Source: Blasia pusilla
Lineage: Eukaryota; Marchantiophyta; Marchantiopsida; Blasiales
Assembly (NCBI GenBank): GCA_050084515.1
Contig: CM114271.1
Location: forward strand, 55,986,001 to 56,050,000
Length of the DNA: 64,000 nt
Direction: 5' to 3'
Positions 33,521 through 45,485 of this stretch are shown in pieces (the first letter of the stretch is position 1; each line of letters starts with the position of its first letter). The translations under genes and the position numbers were made by a program. The notes under the pieces were generated by a model, which did no database searches, was not told where the DNA came from, and saw only the letters and a list, made by a program, of their open reading frames with translations.

Positions 33521-33553
33521 AATGAGAATGAGAATGAGAATATTTAATTTATA
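33521..33553 (-). promoter_or_regulatory. Transposase promoter (minus), copy G
   Basis: GAGAAT repeats and TATAAATT on the minus strand (33546-33553), upstream of the ATG at 33489. Confidence 0.65.
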
Positions 33554-33689
33554 GTGAATAGGAAACAGATACGCTTGACAGATTTTTACTGACAAGATGA
33601 ATTCGGTGGGTGACATTGTCTCACAATTCTGTAACACATTCAATTCTGTTGCAATATGTTACCGGATTTGGGAAGCAGAGGGTTGCGCA

Positions 33690-34450
33690 TCACACTTGGA
33701 ACCCGTCGGAGTCCTGGTAACTCCGAAATTACCCGAAGCTAACCGAAGCCTGCAACAAGTCGGCATCGGACGTGTTGCACGCTTCTGCTAAACATTGTCG
33801 AAGCGAGCAACCCGTCGCTCTCCGATGAGTTTCTCGGATACCGATCCTTCTTGCCCGAAGATGCCGGAGGCGTGCAAACCGCCGTCTGTTTCGCGAGTTC
33901 GCGGGTGCGTCGCCTTTTAGCCCAAAGAGGCGAGGCGTGCAACCCGTCGCCCTCCAATGGGTTGCGCAAGGGCCTCGCCTTGTGGTGCAGCCAGCCAGAC
34001 TCGACGACTTGCACGGGAAGCCCTCGTTCCTAACCCTTGATGAGGGAAGCGTGCAACCCAACGGTCTCCGACGGATTGCCCAAGAAACGTCCAGTTCCCG
34101 TCCTAAACACGGCGGAGGCGCGCAACATGTCGGGCTCCGACGGGTTGCGCGGGTACCTCGCCTTGTTTTCCGAAGACGACGGAGGCGCTCAACCCGTCGG
34201 TCTCCGACGGGTTGCTCGCGCACGTGCCGTCGTACCCAGGATGGCGGAGGCGCGCAACATGTCGGTCTTCGACGGGTTGCGCGGGAACCTCGCGTTCTTT
34301 TCCGAAGACGACGGAGCCGCTCAACCGGTCGATCTCCAACGGGTTGCTCGCGCACGTGGCAACGGACACAAGATGGCAGAGCCGCGCAACCTGTCGGACT
34401 CCGACGGGTTGCGATTTTTCACGTCCGGACTTCCGTAACATCCGGCACGT
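33690..34450. repeat. Palindrome array, divergent promoter of M2
   Basis: A 65-67 bp unit array with one palindrome per unit between the transposase TATA (33546) and the accessory TATA (34502). Confidence 0.85.
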
Positions 34451-34501
34451 CGCCGTCGAAAGGACGACGGGACCCAACGGTCAGCCCAACGGCTAGAAAA
34501 G

Positions 34502-34509
34502 TATAAATA
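34502..34509 (+). promoter_or_regulatory. TATA box of accessory copy H
   Basis: TATAAATA followed by GGGCAAAAAT, in the same context as the other accessory promoters. Confidence 0.65.
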
Positions 34510-35169
34510 GGGCAAAAATCGCTCATTTTTGGTTTCTCATTTCGCGATCTTCATTCCTCACTCCTCACTCTCCCGCGCAGCAGCTGATCACATACGAAGG
34601 GGCATTTCACGCGGCGACACATCGCGAGTCGATAGGAGGGAACGAGAGCGAGACGGTATCGCCGACGAAAAGAGAGAAAAGAAGCATCTGGACGCGTTGG
34701 TGAGGAGGGCGGAATTGGCTAAAGCGAGACGGGAAAAAGCGATAGCCATTGACGATAGCCCAGCCGCCCAACCGCAAGTGGTGAGATGCGGGAAATGTCC
34801 CCACGAAGTCCAGGGACACAATCAACATAGTGGAAACAACACCGAGTTCAAATCGATGACGCGAGGTCATGAGGACCGCCCGTGGAGATGGTGGACATGG
34901 CGAAGAAGCCGGAGAGCGGTCATTCGACTCCAAGCCCGGCGGAGGACATCGACCTCTATTGGATCGACGAGTTCCCGGTCGATTTGCCACCGCCCTGTCT
35001 CGACAAGTTATTTGGTCAAGAAACCGACTCCATTTTCGAGCGGGTAAGAGAGGTTCTGGGTCTTTTTAATTATGTGAATTGCAATTCATTGGGATTTCAG
35101 TGTAGCTTATTCCTCTTGTCCCGGTTCTGACAGGTGGTAAAGCAGATGGCACTCATGGAGGGCCACAAC

Positions 35170-36160
35170 CCGTCGAACTCCGACGGGTCGTCACAGCTCA
35201 GGGTCGGATTCTAGCAACAAGCTAAATGATGCAACCGGTCGGACTCGGACGGTTTGCATTCAGATTTGCTAATGCCAGGTAAGCAACTCGTCCGACTCCG
35301 ACGGGTTGCTGGACTGCACGCTTTTTCGGATGTTTTTTTAAGATTGCAACTCGTCTGAGTCCGACGACTTGTATGATGGAACATAGATTTAACTAGTTTT
35401 TGGCCCAAAGCAAACCGTCGGAGTCCGACGGGTTGCTCGACAGGCCGCCTTGTGAGGATGTTTTTTGAAGAGTGCAACTCGTCGGAGTCCGGCGACTTGT
35501 ATGATTGAACATAGATTTAACTAGTTTTGGCCCAAAGCAAACCGTCGAGTCGGCGGGTTGCTCGATAGGTCGCTTGTGAGGTTGTTTTTAAGAATGCAAC
35601 TCGCCGGAGTCCGACGAGTTGCTCGAGGATCGCAGGTTTATAAGGTTTTTGCCCCAAAGCAACCCGTCGGAGTCCGGCGGGTTGCTTGCCTCAAACTATT
35701 TTTGGCCAAAATCAACCCGCCGGACTCCGGCGGGTTGATATGGGGAAAAATAGTTGAGGCAAGCAACCCGTCGGACTCGACGGGTTGCTTTGGGGCAAAA
35801 CCTTCTAAACCTGGCAAATACCGAGCAACTTGTTGGAGTCCGACGAGTTGCATTCTTAAAAACAACCTCACAAGCGCCTATCGAGCAACCCGTCGACCAA
35901 GGTTTGCTTTGGGCCAACAACTAGTTAAATCTATGTTCAATCATACAAGTCGTCGGACTCACGAAGTTGCAATCTTAAAAACATCCGCGAAAGCGCTTGA
36001 TCCAAAGAACCCGTCGGAGTCCGACGAGTTGCTTACCTGGCATTAGCAAATCTGAATGCAAACCGTCCGAGTCCGACGGGTTGCATCATTTAGCTTGTTG
36101 CTAGAATCCGACCTGAAGCTTTTTGACGACCCGCCGGAGTTCGACGGGTTGTGGAACCAT
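35170..36160. repeat. About 1-kb foldback of intron-2 palindromes
   Basis: The left arm (35170-35725) and right arm (35735-36160) are imperfect reverse complements centred near 35730. They share GGTCGGATTCTAGCAAC, ACTAGTT with CTATGTTCAATCATAC, and CTTTGGGGC landmarks in mirror order. Each arm is itself made of small palindromes, so the block is a palindrome of palindromes inside intron 2. Confidence 0.75.
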
Positions 36161-38299
36161 GTAATTTCCTCGACGGGTTGAGTTTGGATGTGCAAGATTG
36201 TATCGGGGGAATGTCACCCACCATTGGATCCAGGACTGCGATCGGGTGAGGAAGGTGCTTACGACGCACCCGGGAGAGTACAGGGGGTTCTTGGGCGATG
36301 CCCTCGTCAATCAGATGCTTGCAAAGGGTGCTCAGATTAAGAAGAAAACTTGGGCAAACAAGTTTATTTCTCAAGATGCAGCCAGAACCATCCTTTCTTT
36401 GGTCAAAGATACAGCCATGAAGAAAAGCGCTGCCGCGGTGGGAGCGAGCGGAGGGAGAAGGTATCTGCGTCTGGCGCACAAATTCATCAAGCTATCAGAT
36501 CTGCTGCAACGAAATACACGGCGAGCAAGATGCAGTGATACATCAGCATTCTCAACCCCGAACTTGGTCCGGAGTTCTACAAGGAGCTCAAGGCGATTAT
36601 CAAGCGTCAGCGGAAGAGGGATGAAGATCCGCATGGTCGGATTGGGGAGAAAGTGTCATTTGGATCGCGTGCATCGTTTTGTGTTATCCGGGATTAGCGA
36701 GTTCAGAGGATACGATCGATGAAAATCAGTCTCGAGGGCTCGAGGCCCAGAAGAGGGCGGCACACCATCCTTCGGGTGTGTCCGATCCAGTGATCTTGCA
36801 TTGGCTACGCGAATGGTTGTTCGGGGACGCGTTGCGGGTAATCAGGAAGTCCGTCTTTGGCCGATACAGCAAGCGGAGCTCGAAGATTAGAGCCCATTCG
36901 CCGGAAGCAAACCTCGAAAGTTCTGGAGATTACGAGGTTTGGCTCGACGACATCCGGGACAAGCCAACCAAGAACCCTGGATTCAAGACCATGTTCAAGG
37001 TTTGCGTCCTCCCTCACGCAGAGCTTGACGAAGAAGTAGAGGGTAACAAACGGGATCAAGCGAAGAAGAAGCGAGATCTCGAGGGAGTGACGGCCGATAA
37101 TGTTCGACTAAAAGCTGCCCAACGGATGGTATTCAGGTACCTCGTCCAGTGTAAGAACGCCGGTACGTGGGGAAAATTACCGATAGCCTTGAAATTGTGG
37201 GCTTCGCCGGCGGATGCAGAGACATTCTCCATGTACGACGTGGAGATGGGTCAGCACATGTCGGATTGGGAGGTGGAGAATTGCCCCATTTGGCTCGACT
37301 TCAACGACCCTCAAGACATCACGGATAAGGACTTACGAGTGCTTCATGATGCAGTGGCCTCAGGACAAGACGACATCCCCAATTTCGTCGGCTGAAGACT
37401 TCTTTGGAGGAGATGCAGAAGAGCGGCCCACGAGGCGGTGAGTTGGCTTCCAAGGTCCGGACACCAAAGACAAATCCACAACGAGTCTCAAAGGCAAGGC
37501 GAGGGGAGGGAAAAATTCAGAGGCCGAGACTTCCCAAAGAGAGCGTGAAGATGAGAGGCCAGAGGCGGAATCGTCCGGACAAGCAGGGAGAGAGGGTCGG
37601 ACCAGGTCCTCGGCGAAGAAAACGCCACAAGAATCCGAGGTCATAGAAACCCGACAAGCCGTCCCGGACTAGGGAGAAGCGGAGCGAGAGGTGCCAGCGT
37701 TGTCCCAAGGAGAATACTGACCCATCATCCTTGGGAAGACACAGACAAACAACGACCGGACAAGCATCCTCCTTGATTCACCTCTTTATTGGATGAGTGA
37801 AGCGACTTGATTCTCAAGCGTCGATAACAAGCGCCATCGAAAAATTGACAACGTTGGGAAGGAAGCTCCAACAAAACGGGCACGCTGCCTGGACGGTGAA
37901 TGGAATGGTGGAAGAGGTTTCGGTGGATCTCTTGATCGCTGATTTGCCCTCGGGGTTGCGACTTTGGGGCGAAAATCCGGCGGACGAAGTACCTGAGTGG
38001 AATCTGCCGCTCACTTATGACCAGATTGCACTTTTGTTCTCCTTTGCAGACGCCTATCTGAGTGACAGGGGCTGCTTCTTGGTGTTGACTGGAGGGAGGG
38101 AGGACGAGCTCTTCAACCTCCAGTGCGTCAAGAGGTCGCTAAAGTCGAGGACGGCACAATCGTGGATCATAAAAAACAAGTACCCACTCCGATCCGCGAC
38201 GAGTCAGATTCGGGTAAGGCTCAATTCCTGTACAATAATTTCAATTATCTTATAATGATGTGTAGAATGAGAGTCAATCTGGGTTTTTTTTATCCGTGA

Positions 38300-38660
38300 G
38301 CAACCCGTCGGAAGGCAACGGGTTGCTGGCTTAGAGCAGCCCATGCTCGGCTGAGAGCAACCCGTCGGTTTCCGACGGGTTGCATCTTTCCCACATACAG
38401 AGGGAAAACCGCGGTGTACCTGCAACCCGTCAGAACCCGACGGGTTGCAAGTATTGATTTTAATTTTTGGATGCAACCCGTCTAATAGCGACGGGTTGCT
38501 ATCAGACGGGTTGCTCTCAGGCGAGCATGGGCTGGTCTAGGCCAGCAACCCGTCGCCTTCCGACGTGTTGCATCCGAAAACCAAAATCAACTTGGAAAAC
38601 CCAAAAGCAACTGCAACCCGTCGGGTTCCGACGGGTTGGTCCATGACAAAAAAACCCGTA
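38300..38660. repeat. Intron-3 palindromes, copy H
   Basis: Five palindromes of the same set as at 5968-6345 and 14512-14855, in the same intron. Confidence 0.75.
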
Positions 38661-39167
38661 GGACTCGGCGGAGTTGATCCAAAGTCATTATTGAAAATCT
38701 TCTCAAGGCGACTTCTTTAGTTTTCGACATTGTTTTGTGTTGATTTTCAGATGGACCACTCCCTCGTGTCGCCCGTTCGCCCGAGCACAATTTCGGTGTT
38801 CAAGATCCAGGATCCTGTGGATCCATGCTCGATGGGTGCAGCTTAGATAGTTTGTACAATTCCCCGGGAATTTACATGCAAGACAGTACCCCACTTCTGG
38901 GAGGAAGGGAAAAGTTGCCAGTCCTGATGCAAACGCTCATCGAGCTCTGCTCAAGGCCGGGTGACTGGGTGTTCGACTTAGTGGGCCTTTTAGGGGCGAG
39001 TATCAGAGGCGCCTGGCAGAGTGGCAGGAACATTCTCGCCTCGAGGAAGGCAGAGGCTGTTTGACCTTTGCAAGGAGGCAAAGGCAGAATACGAAAGGCT
39101 CGTTGGGGCGTACAACTCTCCACCGAAGCCGAGAGCTCCGGTTCCAGAGCCACCCTTGGTCTATGAT

Positions 39168-39479
39168 TTCTTCAGCCTCGTCATCTACAAATTTACTCCT
39201 AACTCTCCTTGGTGACAGTACCAAAGGAATGTCTTGGGATTCAAGTGGCTCCTTTGGCCGATTGTAGACGGGGATAAAAAATGTTGGCGAATTCGAGAGC
39301 CTTGGCCCCCCCCCCTAGGTACACCATAATGGTCCCATGTAACCTGTCTCGAGTCCCACCGCCTTCCTCGGAAGTATACCTTGTACGCTATGCAATGTGA
39401 CACCCATCCAGTATCAATATCTGCTCCGTCCCCAGTAATACCATTATGGCATCCGCCTGGTAGAAGGAATCCAACACGT
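39168..39479 (-). pseudogene. Third conserved reading frame, first exon (M1)
   Basis: The minus-strand counterpart of 15883-16205, with codons for CHNGITGDGADIDTGWVSHC, YFRGRRWDSRQVTW, YNRPEEPL and RRVRSKFVDDEAEEII. A G-run expansion near 39310 causes a frameshift. The stop region is displaced by the insertion of M2 at 39167/39168. Confidence 0.45.
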
Positions 39480-39962
39480 CGAGAGAAGAAAAAGAAGCCT
39501 CGCCAACCTTTACGAGTTGAGGGAAGGTGCCAAGGGAAGAAGCCCGCCAGATCGCCTCTTAAGTTGGACCAACAGGAAAAAGGTCGATCGGGCAACTGTC
39601 GTCGAATCAGACGAGGTTGCCTGGAGGTGGTAAAAAGGGTGCAGTGGTCAAAAAGCAAAAAGTTGCAAGGAGGAGAAATCCGACGGGTTGCAGTGGTCAT
39701 AAAGTGAAAGTTGCAAGCAGGAGAAATCCGACGGGTTGCAAAGTAGAAGTCCGTGGAGTACATAGATGATCACATTCGAAACGAAAAAATGATCAGCAAA
39801 CATTTACAAGCACCATCGATCGAAAAAATCTTCTTCTTTATATCATCCGAAAAAAGCTCGGAACTGTACATTTGATCTATTCCATGAAATCTTTTGCCTC
39901 ATTATCAAAAAACTCCCTACTCCAAACGCTGCAGTCAAAGTGGGTCGTTGAGTTCTTTGAAC
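39480..39962 (-). other. 3' flank of accessory copy I
   Basis: Non-coding sequence shared with 6920-7379 and 15441-15882. A palindrome remnant lies near 39590-39625. Confidence 0.5.
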
Positions 39963-40554
39963 TCACTCGTCATCGTCCGAGAGCTCTTGCAAAATCACTT
40001 TCGGCCTTGCCCTCCCGATTTTGGGAATCGTTGGAAGTGACGATGGAGTCACTACCAAGGGTGGCTCTGGAACCGGAGCTCTCGGCTTCGGTGGAGAGTT
40101 GTATGCCCCAACGAGCCTTTCGTATTCTGCCTTTGCCTCCTTGCAAAGGTCAAACAGTTCCTGCCTTCCCTCGAGGCAGAGAATGTTCCAGCCACTCTGC
40201 CATGCACCTTTGATACTTGCCCCTGAAAGTCCCACTAAGTCGAACACCAAGTCACCCGGCCTTGAGCAGAGCTCGATGAGCGTTTGCATCGGTGGCAACT
40301 TTTCCTTCCTCCCGAGTAGTGGGGTCTTGTCTTGCATGTAAATTCCAGGGGGAATTGTACAAACTATCTAAGTTGTACCCATCGAGCATGGATCCACAGG
40401 ATCCTGGATCTTGAACACACTGGAAATTGTGCTCGGGCGAACGAAGCGATGAGCGAGGAGTGGTCCATCTGTGAATTGGCACGTTGGAAACAATGTCAGA
40501 AACTAAAGAAGTCGCCTTGAGAACATTTTCAATAACTGACTTTGGATCAACTCG

Positions 40555-40915
40555 CCGAGTCCGACGGGTTGTTTTCTCCCGGACCAACCCGTCGGAACCC
40601 GACGGGTTGCAGTTGCTTTTGGATTTTCCCTGTTGATTTTGGTTTTTGGATGCAACCCGTCGGAAGGCGACGGGTTGCTGGCCTAGAGCAGCCCATGCTC
40701 GCTGAGAGCAACCCGTCGCTATCGACGGGTTGCATCCAAAACAAAATCAACGAAAAACAAAGCAATCGCAACCCGTCGGGTTCCGACGGGTTGCAGGTAC
40801 ACCGCGGTTTTCCCTGTGTATGTGGGAAAGATGCAACCCGTCGGAAACCGACGGGTTGCTCTCAGCCGAGCATGGGCTGCTCTAAGCCAGCAACCCGTCG
40901 CCTTCCGACGGGTTG
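40555..40915. repeat. Intron-3 palindromes, copy I
   Basis: Near-perfect palindromes, for example around 40590, 40655, 40770, 40832 and 40890, inside intron 3 (40469-41002). Confidence 0.8.
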
Positions 40916-43069
40916 CTCACGGACAAAAGAAACCAAGATTGACTCTCATTCTACACATCATTATAAGATAATTGAAATTATTGTACAGGAATTGAGCCTT
41001 ACCCGAATCTGACTCGTCGCGGATCGGAGTGGGTACTCATTTTTTATGATCCACGATTGTGCCGTCCTCCACTTTAGCGACCTCTTGACGCAGTGGAGGT
41101 TGAAGAGCTCGTCCTCGCTCCCTCCAGTCAACACCAAGAAGCAGCCCCTGTCACTCAGATAGGCGTCTGCAAAGGAGAACAAAAGTGCAATCTGGTCATA
41201 AGTGAGCGGCACATTCCACTCACGTACCTCGTCTGACGGATTCTTGCCCCAAAGTCGCAACCCCGAGGGCAGATCGGCGATGAAGAGATCCATCACAACC
41301 TCTTCGACCACTCCATTCACCGTCCAGGCAGCGTGCCCGTTTTGTTGGAGCTTCCGTCCCAGCGTTGTCAATTTTTTGATGGCTGGTCTCGACGCTTGAG
41401 AACTCAAGCTCTTCAGCTCATCCAGTAAAGGAGTGAACTGAAGGAGGACGCTTGTCCGGGTCGTTGTTTGTCTGTGTCTTCCCAAGGACGATGGGCTATA
41501 TTCTCCTTGGGACAACCCGGGCATCTCTCGCTTCCGCTTCTCCCTAGCCTGGGGACGGCTTGTCGGGGTTTCTATGACCTCGGATTCTGGTGGCGTTTTT
41601 TTCGCCGAGGACTTGGTCCGACCCTCTCTCCCCGCTCGTCCGGACGATTCCGCCTCTGGCCTTGAATCTTCAGCCTCTCTTTGGGAAGACTCGGCCTCTG
41701 AATTTTTCCCTCCCCTCGCCTTGCCTTTGAGACCCGTTGTGGATTTGTCTTTGGTGTCCGGACCTTGAAGCCAACTCGGTGTATCTCTCGTGGGCTGCTC
41801 TTCGCATCTCCTCCAAAGAAGTCTTCAGGCAGGCGAAATTGGGGATGTCGTCTTGTCCTGAGGCCACTGCATTATGAAGCACTCGTAAGTCCTTATCCGT
41901 GATGTCTTCAGGGTCGTTGAAGTCGAGCCAAATGGGGCAATTATCCACCTCCCAATCGGACATGTGCTACCCCATCTCCACGTCGTACATGGAGAATGTC
42001 TCTGCATCCGGCGGCGAAGCCCAGAACTTCAAGGCTACCGGTAATTTTCCCCATGTACCTGCGTTCTTACACCGGACAAGGTACCTGAAGACCATCCGTT
42101 GGGCAGCTTTTAATCGAACAGAATCGGCCGTCTGCTCTTGTAGATCTCGCTTCTTCTTCGCTTGATCCCGTTTGTTCCCCTCTACTTCTTCGTCAAGCTC
42201 TGCCTGAGGGAGGACGCAAACCTTGAACATGGTCTTGAATCCTGGGTTTTTTGTTGGCTTGTCCCGGATGTCGTCGAGCCAAACCTTGTAATCTCCATAA
42301 CTTTCAAGGTTTGCTTCCGGCGGAATGGGCTCCAATCTTATGAGCTCCGCTTGCAGACCCTCCAGCACGGACTTCCCGATTACCCGCAACGCGTCCCAGA
42401 ATGACCATTCGCGTAGCCAATGCGAGATCACTGGATGAGACACACCCGGAGGATGGTGTGTCGCCCTCTTCTGGGCCTCTGAGCCCTCGAGACTGATTTT
42501 CATCAGTCGTATCCTCCTGAACTCGCTTATCCCGGACAACGCAAACCGATGCACGCGATCCAGCGACACTTTCTCCCCAATCCGACCATGCGGATCTTCA
42601 TCCCTCTTCTGCTGGCGCTTGATAATCGCCTTGGCTCCTTGTAGAACTCGGACCAAGTTGGGGTTGAGAATGCTAATGTATCGCGCATCTTGCCCGCCGT
42701 GTATTTTGTTGCAGCAGATACTGCAGCTTGGATGAATTTGGCGCGCTCAGACGCAGATACCTTCTCCCTCCGCTCCAACTCCAGTGCAGCACTTTTCTTC
42801 GAGGCCTGAATCTTCGACCAGCATAGGATGGTTACGGATGCATCTTGAGAAATAAACTTGTTTGCCCAAGTTTTCTTCTTGATCTGAGCACCCTTTTCCA
42901 GCATCTGATTGACGAGGGCATCGCCCAAGAACCCCCTGTACTCTCCTGAGTGCGTCGTAAGCACCTTCCTCACCCGATCGCAGTCCTGGATCCAATGGTG
43001 GGTGACATTCCCCTCTGATACAATCCTGCACATCCAAACTCAACCCGTTAGGAAATTACATGGGTTTCT

Positions 43070-43410
43070 GCAACCCGTCGGACTCCGACGGGTCGTCACA
43101 GCTCAAGGTCGGATTCTAGCAACGAGCTTAATGATGCAACCCGTCGGAGTCCGACGGATTGCATTCAGATTTGCTAATGCCTGGTAAGCAAACCGTCGGA
43201 CTCCGACAGTTTGCTTTGGGCCAAAAACTAGTTAAATCTATGTTCAATCAAACAAGTCGTCGGAGTCCGACGAGTTGCAATCTTAAAAAAAGATCCGAAA
43301 AAGCGTGCAGTCGAGCAACCCGTCGGAGTCCGACGAGTTGCTTTCGGCAAAAACAAACCTAACCCATTCATCAATCGAGCAACTCGTCGGAGTCCGACGA
43401 GTTGCGAAAG
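43070..43410. repeat. Intron-2 palindromes, copy I
   Basis: Six palindromes in a 401-bp intron. Arms vary as matched pairs (GCAAACCGTCGGA with TCCGACAGTTTGC, GCAACTCGTCGGA with TCCGACGAGTTGC). Confidence 0.8.
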
Positions 43411-44870
43411 TGTTAAAGATACTCACGTGTTCATGGCATGCATTGCCATCTCCACCATCGCCATGTGATGAGGGTATGGGTGAAGGACCACTGCCTTCAC
43501 GCAGAAATGTGCCTCCAATGAGTTGGGCCGCTCCTCCGCAAACTTGGTCCACGCCATGAACTTGTGATTCCCATCCTAGATGAAGAAATGCAAATTCCTA
43601 ATCCAGCTGAATTCCGTGCCCTCAACTTGCCTTCTGAAGTCCTAGTCTCGCATCCTCCAGAATGTGTCGAGCTTTTCCAAGTCCTCCTCGGTAACCAGAG
43701 CTTGGGTTCCATGCTCGTCGTAAGGCTGAACATAGAAGGGAGGAAAGATGTCGACGTAGGATGCTATCGCCGCCGATTGTTTTAGTTTCGCAATGTCCTC
43801 GTCGGGCTGAATTTCGCGGACGTATTCCATTGTCCGCAATCGGCAGAGTGGAATCCTCGGGGCGTTGTGGCCCTCCATGAGTGCCATCTGCTTTACCACC
43901 TGTCAGAACCGGGACAAGAGGAATAAGCTACACATGAAAACCCAATGAATTGCGATTCACATAATTAAAAAAACCCAGAACCTCTCTTACCAGCTCGAAA
44001 ATGGGGTCGGTTTCTTGACCAGCTAACTTGTCTGAGACAGAGGCTGGCAAATCGACTGGAAACTCGTCGATCCGATAGAGGTTGATATCCTCAGCCAGGC
44101 TTGAAGTCGAGAAACCGCTCTCCGGCTTCTTCGGCCATGTCCACCATCTCCACGCTGGCGGTCCTCATGACCTCGTCGTCATCGATTTCAACTTCTGTAG
44201 TTTCCACTATGTTGATTGTGTCCCCGGACTTCGTGGGGGACATTTCCCGCATCTCAACACAGGCGGTTGGATGGGCTGGGCTATCGTCAATGGCTATCGC
44301 TTTTTCCCTCCTCGCTTTAGCCAATTCTGCCCTCCTCACCGACGCGTCCAGGCGCTTCTTTTCTCTCTTTTCGTCGGCAATCCTTTTCTTCAAGGCCTGC
44401 GACGTCTCGGCCTCTGCGTTCTGTTTATCTAGCGCCTCTTGAACACGTCTTGCAAGAAGCACTTGGTTGTGCATCTCCGCTTCCCTTTCCCGCTCCTCGA
44501 TTTCCTGCTGCCTAATTTCATTCGCCGAACGAGGCCCAGGAGAAGCGGACGCAGGAGTCCTAATGGACTTGGGAGTGAAGCTCCCTGACTTGTTGGCTTG
44601 TGTTTTTTTCCTCGTCATTTTTGCCGGAAATGCCTCCACCTATGTCCACGACGAATTCCTTGATCAGTCGCCTTGCTGATGTCGAGATGGAAGCTCGAAT
44701 CGTCCCGCTATCGCTCGGTCGAACCGTCTCACTCTCGTTCCCTCCTATCGACTCGCAATGTGTCGCCGTGTGAAATGCCCCTTTGTATCTGAGCAGCTGC
44801 AGCGCAGGAGAGTGAGGAGTGAGGAATGAAGATCGCGAAATGAGAAACCGGAAATGAGCAATTTCTGCCC

Positions 44871-44878
44871 TATTTATA
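44871..44878 (-). promoter_or_regulatory. TATA box of accessory copy I
   Basis: TATAAATA on the minus strand, about 250 bp upstream of the ATG at 44618. Confidence 0.7.
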
Positions 44879-44964
44879 CTTTTCTAGCCGTTGGGCTGAC
44901 CGTTGGGTCCCGTCGTCCTTTCGACGGCGACCTACCGGATGTTACGGAAGTCCGGACGTGGAAA

Positions 44965-45450
44965 ATGGCAACCCGTCGGAGTCCGACAGGTTGCGCGGCT
45001 CCGCCATCCTGTGTCCGTCGCCACGTGCGCGAGCAACCCGTCGAGACCGACGGGTTGAGCGGCTCCGTCGTCTTCGGAAAAGAACGCGAGGTTCCCGTGC
45101 AACCCGTCGGAGACCGACATGTTGCGCGCCTCCGCCATCCTGGGTACGTCTCCACGTGCGCGAGCAACCCGTCGGAGACCGACGGGTTGAGCGCCTCCGT
45201 CGTCTTCGGAAAACAACGCAAACAACCCGCGCAACCCGTCGGAGCCCGACATGTTGCGCGCCTCTCCCGTGTTTGGGACGGGAACGGGACGTATCTTGGG
45301 CAATCCCAGACGGTTTGCACGCCTTTGGCATCTTCGGGCAAGAAGGATCGGTATCCGAGCAACTCGTCGGAGAGCGACGGGTTGCTCACTTTGACAATGT
45401 TTAGTAGAAGCGTGCAACCCGTCCGATGCCGATGGGTTGCAGGCTTCGGC
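44965..45450. repeat. Palindrome array, divergent promoter of M1
   Basis: The same 65-67 bp unit array as at 536-1110, oriented from the accessory gene towards the transposase. It is interrupted on the transposase side by the LTR at 45486. Confidence 0.85.
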
Positions 45451-45485
45451 TAGCTTCGGGTAATTTCTGAGTTACCAGGACTCCG

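Larger units (their letters stand above)
29157..39167 (-). mobile_element. Nested transposon copy M2 (same family, one end lost)
   Basis: Starts with the transposase-side TIR (GGAGGTGCGGTAAGAGG) inside the 3' flank of M1 and contains transposase (-), promoter array and accessory gene (+). It stops at 39167 within accessory exon 4 and lacks the accessory-side TIR. The flanks join as ACCTAG and CTATGATTTC, which are contiguous in copies A and B, so M2 inserted there. The right junction has a two-base GT overlap, typical of a deletion. Confidence 0.75.
34671..39167 (+). pseudogene. ParB/methyltransferase-like accessory gene, copy H
   Basis: Exon 1 has lost its ATG and about 80 codons: the leader joins directly to codons for DEKREKK. 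Exon 1 ends at 35043, intron 1 is 35044-35133, and only about 35 bases of exon 2 remain before an inverted block of intron 2 at 35170, so the ParB-like domain is gone. Exon 3 (about 36196-38213) is well preserved (HHWIQDCDRV, NPGFKTMFKV, FADAYLSDRGCFLVL), with DLPSG conserved. Its acceptor is changed from GCAGG to GCAAG. Intron 3 is 38214-38750 and exon 4 starts at 38751. Exon 4 keeps one frame through LYNSPGIYMQDSTPLL and MQTLIELCSRPGD, showing the ancestral frame, and is cut at 39167. Confidence 0.75.
39963..44618 (-). pseudogene. ParB/methyltransferase-like accessory gene, copy I (most complete)
   Basis: Exons on the minus strand: 44618-43991, 43899-43427, 43025-41003 and 40468-39963, with GT-AG introns between. 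This is the accessory gene of M1 and the most complete copy: coiled coil, ParB-like exon (DGNH, the final Arg being Lys here), full-length exon 3, methyltransferase-like exon 4 ending LQELSDDDE and TGA. Breaks: a frameshift and stop at the end of exon 1 (FLDFKPG), frameshifts in exon 3 near 42600 and 41600, TAG for a Gln codon at 41967, and disruption at the start of exon 4. Exon 2 has 473 bases, so its last codon is split across intron 2, consistent with real splicing. DLPSG again replaces DPPY. Confidence 0.8.
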
